From an uncultured Sphingobacteriales bacterium (lineage in GTDB: Bacteria; Bacteroidota; Bacteroidia; Chitinophagales; Chitinophagaceae), in contig CAMLFX010000022.1 of assembly GCA_946479435.1 (NCBI GenBank), positions 1 to 38,406 on the forward strand: a stretch of DNA of 38,406 nucleotides, given 5' to 3'. A program made the translations under genes and the position numbers. The first letter of the stretch is position 1; the number at the start of each line of letters is the position of its first letter. Shown here in pieces: positions 33,479-38,406 of this stretch. Below the pieces are notes generated by a model. That model saw nothing but the letters and a program-made list of their open reading frames with translations. It ran no database searches and was not told where the DNA came from.

Positions 33479-35629
33479 ATGGCTGTAATTCAGAAAATTA
33501 GAACTAAGTACGCAAAACTTGCAGGTTTTGTTATTGCACTGGCATTAGTGGGCTTTATACTAATGGATGCCGCAAGCGGAAGGTTTGGTGAATTGCTGGG
33601 CAACGACAGAAGCGTAGCTAAGGTGAACGGAGAGAAAATAGACCAGGTAGAATTTTCGAAGCGCGTAAAAGATTACGAGATATTATATAGCTATAGCTCG
33701 AAAGGCAGGCCGATTGATGATGTAACAAGGGCACAGATAAATGACCAGGCCCTTCGTGAGCTTATCAATGATATAGTAGTAAAAGGGGAAACAGAAAGGC
33801 TGGGACTTCAAACAACTAAAGAAGAAGAAAAAGACCTTATATATGGTGCCGCGCCAGACCCTATTGTGCAGCAATACCCTGTATTCACTAATCCTGAAAC
33901 AAAAATGTTCGATCCGCAAAGGGTGAAAGCATTTGAACAACAAGCTGACCAGGTAGACCCAACAGGTAAAGCAAAAGAAGAATGGGAAGCTATTAAAGCC
34001 TATATATTGCGCAACAATACTACCAGAAAATATGTAAGCCTTGTAAGCAGCTGTGCATATACACCAAAATTTGTTGTAGAGATGCAACAGAAAGAACAAA
34101 AGGAAATGGCTAACCTGCAGTTTGTAAAAATTCCTTTTGCAACAATTAATGATGCTGATATAAAAGTGACCGACGAAGAACTGGTAGCTTACATGAAAAA
34201 GAAAGCACCGCTGTACACAATTGATGAACCTACCAGAAGTATTGAATATGTATCATTCGATGTGATACCATCAGTAGAAGATACGGGAAAATCGAAAGGT
34301 ACGCTAGAGCAAATAAAAAATGACTTCATTGCTACGCAGGACAATGAAAGTTTTGTAAACAGAAACTCTGACGAGCAATATGTGAATATGTTTGTGAACA
34401 AGGGCACATACATGTCAGCGTATTCAGATTCAATATTAAACGCACCGGTTGGTACCGTTATTGGCCCGTATTTAGAAAACGGCTCTTATAAACTTACCAA
34501 AGTAGTGGAAAAGAAAATGATGCCGGATTCTGTGAAATGCCGCCATATACTAATAAGAACAGAAAACGGCGGACAAGAAGTAGCGGCAGATTCTGTAGCT
34601 AAAAGAAGAATAGACAGCGTAGTGGCTGCGGTAAATTCAGGTGCCGATTTTGGTGCGCTGGTACAAAGTGTATCGGAAGACGATGGCAGCAAACCTACAG
34701 CAGGTGAATACACTTTTACACTGCAACAAAAAGGACAGCTATCAAAAGAGTTTGCCGATTTTATTTTTGATGGCAGACCGGGAGAAAAGAAAGTAGTAAA
34801 AGTAGATAACGATGCATACGCAGGTTATCACTATATAGAAATACTAAGCCAAAGTGGTATGCAACCAGCAGCTAAGCTGGCTACTATAAGTAAAGCACTA
34901 TACGCAGGCGATAATACCGAGGCAGGAGTCTATGCAAAAGCTACAGAGTTTGCCGGTAAGAATGGCAATGCAAAGGCTTTTGACGAAGCAATAAAAAAAC
35001 AAAACCTGAATAAGAAAATAGCTGAAAATATTAAAGCTAATGATTTTATACTGCCTGGTTTAGGTTCGGCACGCGACGTGATCAGGTGGGTGTATGAAGC
35101 CAATGTAGGCGATGTATCGCAAGTGTTTAGTATGGATGGCCACTACGTGGTAGCTAAATTGAACAGCAAGCAAGAACCCGGATTGATGAAGTTAGACGCT
35201 AATACACGCCCTTCGATAGAAAGCGCTGTAAGAGCAGATAAAAAAGCGGCAATGATAGCTAATAAATATAAAGGCTCGCAAAGCCTGCAAGCTATTGCAA
35301 CTGCAAGCGGACAACAGGTGCAACAATCAGATTCTGTAAACGCGGCCAGTGGCTTTATACCTAATATGGGTTACGAGCCTAAAGCCATAGGCTACGCCTT
35401 TTATAAAGGTTTTAACCTGAATACTATGTCGCCCGCCATACAAGGTCAGGATGGTATGATATATATGACTGTTACCAGCAGAGGTGAAAGGGCAATGATC
35501 GAAACACCGGAAGTGATGCAAAGGCAAACTACGATGATGCAAATGCAAGCTAAAAATGCAATAAGTGGCGGCATATTTGAAAGCCTGAAGAAAGCGGCTA
35601 AGGTGAAGTATAATGCTAAAAACCTGTAG
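33479..35629 (+). CDS. membrane-anchored periplasmic peptidylprolyl isomerase, PpiD/SurA-like
   Basis: The 716-residue protein has one N-terminal membrane helix (LAGFVIALALVGFILMDAA, about residues 13-31) that is not followed by a cleavage site, so it is anchored facing the periplasm. A SurA_N-type chaperone segment follows (SVAKVNGEKIDQVEFSKRV, then DQALRELINDIVVKGETERLG). A parvulin rotamase domain is at about 350-455 (VKCRHILIRTENG, NSGADFGALVQSVSEDDGSK, GQLSKEFADFIFD, GYHYIEIL). This is the PpiD layout: it helps fold proteins leaving the Sec channel. A strong hairpin terminator follows at 35658-35687. Confidence 0.92.
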   Translation: MAVIQKIRTKYAKLAGFVIALALVGFILMDAASGRFGELLGNDRSVAKVNGEKIDQVEFSKRVKDYEILYSYSSKGRPIDDVTRAQINDQALRELINDIVVKGETERLGLQTTKEEEKDLIYGAAPDPIVQQYPVFTNPETKMFDPQRVKAFEQQADQVDPTGKAKEEWEAIKAYILRNNTTRKYVSLVSSCAYTPKFVVEMQQKEQKEMANLQFVKIPFATINDADIKVTDEELVAYMKKKAPLYTIDEPTRSIEYVSFDVIPSVEDTGKSKGTLEQIKNDFIATQDNESFVNRNSDEQYVNMFVNKGTYMSAYSDSILNAPVGTVIGPYLENGSYKLTKVVEKKMMPDSVKCRHILIRTENGGQEVAADSVAKRRIDSVVAAVNSGADFGALVQSVSEDDGSKPTAGEYTFTLQQKGQLSKEFADFIFDGRPGEKKVVKVDNDAYAGYHYIEILSQSGMQPAAKLATISKALYAGDNTEAGVYAKATEFAGKNGNAKAFDEAIKKQNLNKKIAENIKANDFILPGLGSARDVIRWVYEANVGDVSQVFSMDGHYVVAKLNSKQEPGLMKLDANTRPSIESAVRADKKAAMIANKYKGSQSLQAIATASGQQVQQSDSVNAASGFIPNMGYEPKAIGYAFYKGFNLNTMSPAIQGQDGMIYMTVTSRGERAMIETPEVMQRQTTMMQMQAKNAISGGIFESLKKAAKVKYNAKNL

Positions 35630-35657
35630 TATAAATTAAGTTGAAGACATAATAATT

Positions 35658-35687
35658 AAAAACAGCTGCCACCTGGCAGCTGTTTTT
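35658..35687. terminator. bidirectional-looking rho-independent terminator
   Basis: AAAAACAGCTGCC pairs with GGCAGCTGTTTTT around a 4-base loop, giving A-run and T-run on either side. It lies 29 bases after the PpiD-like gene stop and ends its transcript. Confidence 0.9.
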
Positions 35688-35710
35688 AATTATAGCAGGT
35701 AATAACTAAG

Positions 35711-35718
35711 TAACTTTG
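35711..35718 (+). promoter_or_regulatory. TAnnTTTG -7 promoter element for the DUF2480 gene
   Basis: TAACTTTG is a full match, 23 bases upstream of the ATG at 35742 and just after the preceding terminator. Confidence 0.55.
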
Positions 35719-35741
35719 CATTTGCAAATAAGGATAATAAA

Positions 35742-36260
35742 ATGGAAGCATTAGTAAATAAAGTAGCTGAGAGTGGAATTGTAACGTTGGACCTTGCGCA
35801 ATTTTTACCAGCGGACGAGCAGACAATGATCTTTGACCTGAAGCCATTTTTATTTCGCGAAATGATATTGCGTGAAAAAGATTACCGTGCAGCTTTGCAA
35901 ACACATGACTGGAAGCAATACGAAGGCAAGCATGTAAACATCACCTGCAGCACTGATGCTATAATACCCATGTGGGCGTATATGCTGGCAGGTGTAAATC
36001 TTGAGCCTAATACACTTTCAATATATTATGGTACGAGTGCAGAATTGAAACTACACCGGGCATTGATGGCAATAGAAAAAATGGATGCGGGGGAATATGA
36101 AAATAAGCGTGTAGTAATAAAGGGTTGTGGTGAGGTGGCTATATCTGAAAAACTATATGTAGCTATAACACAAAAATTGAGACCTCATGTCATGTCATTG
36201 ATGTATGGTGAACCTTGCTCAACAGTGCCCATATATAAACGCCCGAAACCACAAGCTTAA
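35742..36260 (+). CDS. DUF2480 family protein
   Basis: The 172-residue protein matches the Bacteroidota family DUF2480: ALVNKVAESGIVTLDLAQF, FDLKPFLFREMILREKDYR, then HDWKQYEGKHVNITCSTDAI and IPMWAYMLAGV, with GCGEVAISEKLYVAITQKL and LMYGEPCSTVPIYKRP near the end. There is no signal peptide or membrane segment, so it is cytoplasmic. Function is unknown; the conserved Cys residues (in NITCS, KGCGE and EPCST) might bind a metal, which is my guess. A promoter element and terminator on its left make it an independent unit. Its stop overlaps that of the convergent DtxR-family gene by 4 bases (TTAA). Confidence 0.9.
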   Translation: MEALVNKVAESGIVTLDLAQFLPADEQTMIFDLKPFLFREMILREKDYRAALQTHDWKQYEGKHVNITCSTDAIIPMWAYMLAGVNLEPNTLSIYYGTSAELKLHRALMAIEKMDAGEYENKRVVIKGCGEVAISEKLYVAITQKLRPHVMSLMYGEPCSTVPIYKRPKPQA

Positions 36261-36919
36261 ACCGCCAGGATATTCATTGCGATTTTTTCAGAAAGCTGAA
36301 TAGTATCGCCTTTACTGATACTAACCACCAGGCTATTGTCGAAAGGCATACGTTCTACAATTTTTAATTGTGTGCCTATTTGCAATTTAAAACGTTCCAG
36401 TTGCTGAAGAAAAGCGGAGGAAGTATCGCGTACTGCAACTATTTTATATTGCTTGCCGGCATCCACATCGGTAAGGGCCAGCGCGCTTGATTGTGGTATT
36501 TCGCCATTGGCTTTTGGTATGGGGTCTCCATGAGGGTCGTATTCGGGGAAGCCCAAAAATTCATCCAGCCTGTCGGTAAGCTTGTGTGAACGGATATGTT
36601 CTAATTGCTCCGCTACTTCATGCACTTCGTCCCAGGAGAAATTCAGTTTTTTATACAGGAAACTTTCCCACAGGCGGTGCTTGCGCAAAATGCTGAGCGC
36701 TTCTTGTATGCCGGAATCGGAGAGATGTAATTTTTTATATTTTTCGTAATGCACCAATTGCTTTTCCGATAGCTTACGCAGCATATCGGTAACTGTTGCC
36801 GGTTTGGTTTGCATTCTTTCTGCTATCTCGTTTACCGATACTACACCAGATGTGTTAGTGGTTTGTATGCTATAAATAGCTTTCAAATAATTTTCTTCAG
36901 TATAAGTAAGCGGCAACAT
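36257..36919 (-). CDS. DtxR/MntR family metal-dependent transcriptional regulator
   Basis: I take the ATG at 36919 (MLPLTYTEENYLKAIYSIQ), because this is where family proteins begin; the ten codons further upstream (to 36949) are unlike the family and overlap a promoter-like site. The product is 220 residues. It has an N-terminal winged helix (VNEIAERMQTKPATVTDMLRKL), a metal-binding/dimerisation domain (LRKHRLWESFL, then WDEVHEVAEQLEHIRS and GFPEYDPHGDPIP) and a C-terminal FeoA/SH3-like domain. Such proteins repress manganese or iron transport genes when the metal is bound. The regulated genes are not in this window. It overlaps the DUF2480 stop by 4 bases. A near-consensus -7 element (minus TACTTTCG, 36931-36924) is only 4 bases from the ATG. 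Confidence 0.9.
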   Translation of the reverse strand: MLPLTYTEENYLKAIYSIQTTNTSGVVSVNEIAERMQTKPATVTDMLRKLSEKQLVHYEKYKKLHLSDSGIQEALSILRKHRLWESFLYKKLNFSWDEVHEVAEQLEHIRSHKLTDRLDEFLGFPEYDPHGDPIPKANGEIPQSSALALTDVDAGKQYKIVAVRDTSSAFLQQLERFKLQIGTQLKIVERMPFDNSLVVSISKGDTIQLSEKIAMNILAV

Positions 36920-37046
36920 GCACCGAAAGTAGTAAATACAGCAATACACAGCAAGAAAAACCTGCTTGCTAAAAAAATGCTAAATACGGGCAATGCGCTC
37001 AAATTTCCATAAATTCGTAGTATTCCCTAAGCAACATAAGGTAAGA

Positions 37047-37775
37047 ATGAAGCAACACCGTATCGGAAGAAAATACTGTGGGTTGAAAATGTTTACGGCG
37101 GCGGCAATTGTTTCTCTTTTGCTGGTGCAATTTTGTGCCTATGCGCAGGAAGGAAAGTCGCGGCCCATACCCAAGAATCTGAAAGTGCTAAAAGAGTATA
37201 GCGATGGTAAGGGTAATATAATAAGAGAAGTACAATACAATGAAGGCTCGATGCGGGTGACTGAGATGATTATTATGCCGAAAGTAATTGGCATGAACTA
37301 CAAAGTACCTATACGGCCCGATACGATGATAAAAGATTCGGTGATGCTGTTGGTAGATAAATCGAGATACAGCGTGCAGGTTTTTTATCGCAAAAGAATG
37401 GTGCGCAACTACAAGGCTGTATTTGGCCCTAACCCCAAGCAAAATAAATGTATGGAGGGCGACAGATGTACGCCAGAGGGATGGTTTAAAATAACCAACA
37501 AAAATCCAAATTCGAAATACAATAAATTCATGCTGCTGAGTTACCCTAACGATTCGGCATTGGTAAGGTTCAATAAATTAAAACAGCAAGGATTAATACC
37601 CAAAGGTGCACGCATAGGCGGCGACATAGGCATACACGGCATATGGAACGGTGGCGATGATATGATAGAAATGGGTGTAGGCTGGACTGATGGTTGTGTT
37701 GCGTTGAAAAATAAAGACGTGGAAGAGCTATTTACAATGGTAGGTGTAGGCACCCGTGTGTACATCAAGAAATAA
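37047..37775 (+). CDS. secreted L,D-transpeptidase (YkuD domain)
   Basis: I choose the ATG at 37047 (MKQHRIGRKYCGLKMF), giving 242 residues with a signal peptide core AAAIVSLLLVQFCAYA cut before Q; the in-frame ATG at 36993 adds 18 unrelated residues, and one at 37089 is also possible. The YkuD domain spans about 110-242: SVMLLVDKSRYSVQVFYRKR, then GDIGIHGIWNGGDDMIEMG and WTDGCVALKNKDVEELF. The catalytic Cys is in TDGCVAL and the His in IGIHG. These enzymes join diaminopimelate residues in peptidoglycan (3-3 links) or attach proteins to it, in the periplasm. A weak -7 element (TAAATTCG, 37010-37017) is upstream. It ends 13 bases before the convergent next gene. Confidence 0.91.
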   Translation: MKQHRIGRKYCGLKMFTAAAIVSLLLVQFCAYAQEGKSRPIPKNLKVLKEYSDGKGNIIREVQYNEGSMRVTEMIIMPKVIGMNYKVPIRPDTMIKDSVMLLVDKSRYSVQVFYRKRMVRNYKAVFGPNPKQNKCMEGDRCTPEGWFKITNKNPNSKYNKFMLLSYPNDSALVRFNKLKQQGLIPKGARIGGDIGIHGIWNGGDDMIEMGVGWTDGCVALKNKDVEELFTMVGVGTRVYIKK

Positions 37776-37788
37776 GCAGCTACAACTG

Positions 37789-38406
37789 TTATTGCTTACT
37801 TACAAAATTTCCATAAGCATTTTTCCAGCCGTTCCATTCAGTACCTGTGCCGAGGGAGAAGTTGTGGAATATAGTGATGAGTGTGCTATTCGTTCTTTGC
37901 AAGACGATGGTCATTTGTGCCAGTCTTTTGAAAGATTCTTCAACACTCAACTGCATATCGAAGCGTGCAGTAGTATCCATAAAACAGAAAGGATGTATGC
38001 GTAGTTGTGTTGTTGTTTCTTCTTCCAGGTCGTACCATAAAAAAGAACTACCGGTGCCGGCACGAAAACCAAGATGTGTTGCATAGCCCATGCTATAGTC
38101 ATCGGTAATATTATTTTTTATCAATGCCCGGTAAGTGCCCGGCAAATCGAATTTTATATAATGCTGTCGGGATTTATCTATTTTTTTGCCTGTAGTATTG
38201 GCCAGTAAATTCTTTTCTGCTGCGATCAAAGAATTATCTGAAACAGAGTTATAGGATGGGTGTATACCTATAATTGCTTTAGCTGACAGATCTTTAATTA
38301 ATACCTGCATAGCAGAATGTGCGGGATCAATATTTTTATCGAACGAGCCTGTTTGCTGTGCAACCAGCATAAAATATATCGGTGATAAACGATATTGCCG
38401 GTGCAA
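37789..38406 (-). CDS. polysaccharide-deacetylase-like protein, C-terminal part (5' end cut by window)
   Basis: The frame is open to the window edge; 205 residues are visible and the true start is missing. The fragment contains IIGIHPSYNS, SRQHYIKFDLPGTYRALI, ITDDYSMGYATHLGFRAGT, FLWYDLEEETTTQLRIHPF and MDTTARFDM. In order, these fit the Bacteroidota branch of polysaccharide deacetylases (NodB fold): the HPS motif, an SRQHY(L/I)KF segment and a DYSMGYA.GFRAGT segment. The catalytic Asp/His motif of the first half is outside the window, so activity cannot be judged. The stop is 13 bases from the convergent L,D-transpeptidase gene. Confidence 0.68.
   Translation of the reverse strand: MHRQYRLSPIYFMLVAQQTGSFDKNIDPAHSAMQVLIKDLSAKAIIGIHPSYNSVSDNSLIAAEKNLLANTTGKKIDKSRQHYIKFDLPGTYRALIKNNITDDYSMGYATHLGFRAGTGSSFLWYDLEEETTTQLRIHPFCFMDTTARFDMQLSVEESFKRLAQMTIVLQRTNSTLITIFHNFSLGTGTEWNGWKNAYGNFVSKQ

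Noticed and set aside
36920..36949. Upstream start (36949) for the DtxR-family regulator
   Set aside because: The extra ten residues are unlike the family and would place a promoter-like element inside the coding region; the ATG at 36919 fits the family N-terminus.
1..38406. Defence island, prophage, transposon or CRISPR array
   Set aside because: No integrase, transposase, phage, restriction, Cas or toxin-antitoxin family is recognisable, no regularly spaced repeats are seen, and the genes are core metabolic and envelope functions.

Overview
The window is a stretch of ordinary chromosome from a member of the Bacteroidota, most likely a Chitinophagales/Chitinophagaceae-like organism. The evidence is a PorZ-type propeller protein and a secreted protein with a type IX secretion (T9SS) C-terminal tail, lineage-typical families (DUF5686 outer-membrane protein, DUF2480, YkgJ-like cysteine cluster, stand-alone homocysteine methyltransferase module), and repeated Bacteroidota-type -7 promoter elements (TAnnTTTG) upstream of genes. 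I see no phage, IS element, CRISPR array, rRNA or tRNA gene. Thirty protein genes are supported, one of them a 52-residue membrane protein; the genes at both ends are cut by the window.

Layout. 1-2.7 kb: end of porZ, recO, and a tiny convergent membrane-protein gene. 2.8-7.6 kb: a secreted M23 peptidase overlapping a bcp peroxiredoxin, facing a DUF5686 outer-membrane protein. 7.7-14.6 kb: a YkgJ-like protein and polA, then on the minus strand a three-gene operon (secreted VWA protein, GNAT acetyltransferase, larger acyltransferase-like protein). 14.8-21.4 kb: korA without korB, a GT2 glycosyltransferase, a photolyase, a YifB/ComM ATPase and a PaaG-like crotonase. 21.4-33.0 kb: nine consecutive minus-strand genes (glycosyltransferase, LpxH-like phosphoesterase, homocysteine methyltransferase, typA, apaG, recX, mnmG, T9SS cargo with a PA domain, nadA). 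33.0-33.5 kb: a 482-base gene-free, AT-rich stretch. 33.5-38.4 kb: a PpiD-like chaperone, DUF2480, a DtxR-family regulator, an L,D-transpeptidase and the end of a polysaccharide-deacetylase-like gene.

The strongest non-coding signal is a possible replication/segregation locus. Two 16-base palindromic sites of the ParB-binding parS type lie in and just upstream of mnmG (29392-29407 and 29835-29850). About 3.3 kb away, the nadA/ppiD intergenic region holds several DnaA-box-like sequences, and gene direction diverges there: nine minus genes to the left and plus genes immediately to the right. This fits a chromosomal origin not linked to dnaA, but it is an inference that needs GC-skew and marker-frequency data.

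Other patterns: six of eight convergent gene pairs overlap at their stop codons, four of them by a shared tetranucleotide; several promoter elements sit so close to the start codon that the transcripts are probably leaderless; and two enzymes normally found beside a partner (KorA, and the MetH homocysteine module) stand alone here. I found no clearly novel multi-gene system.
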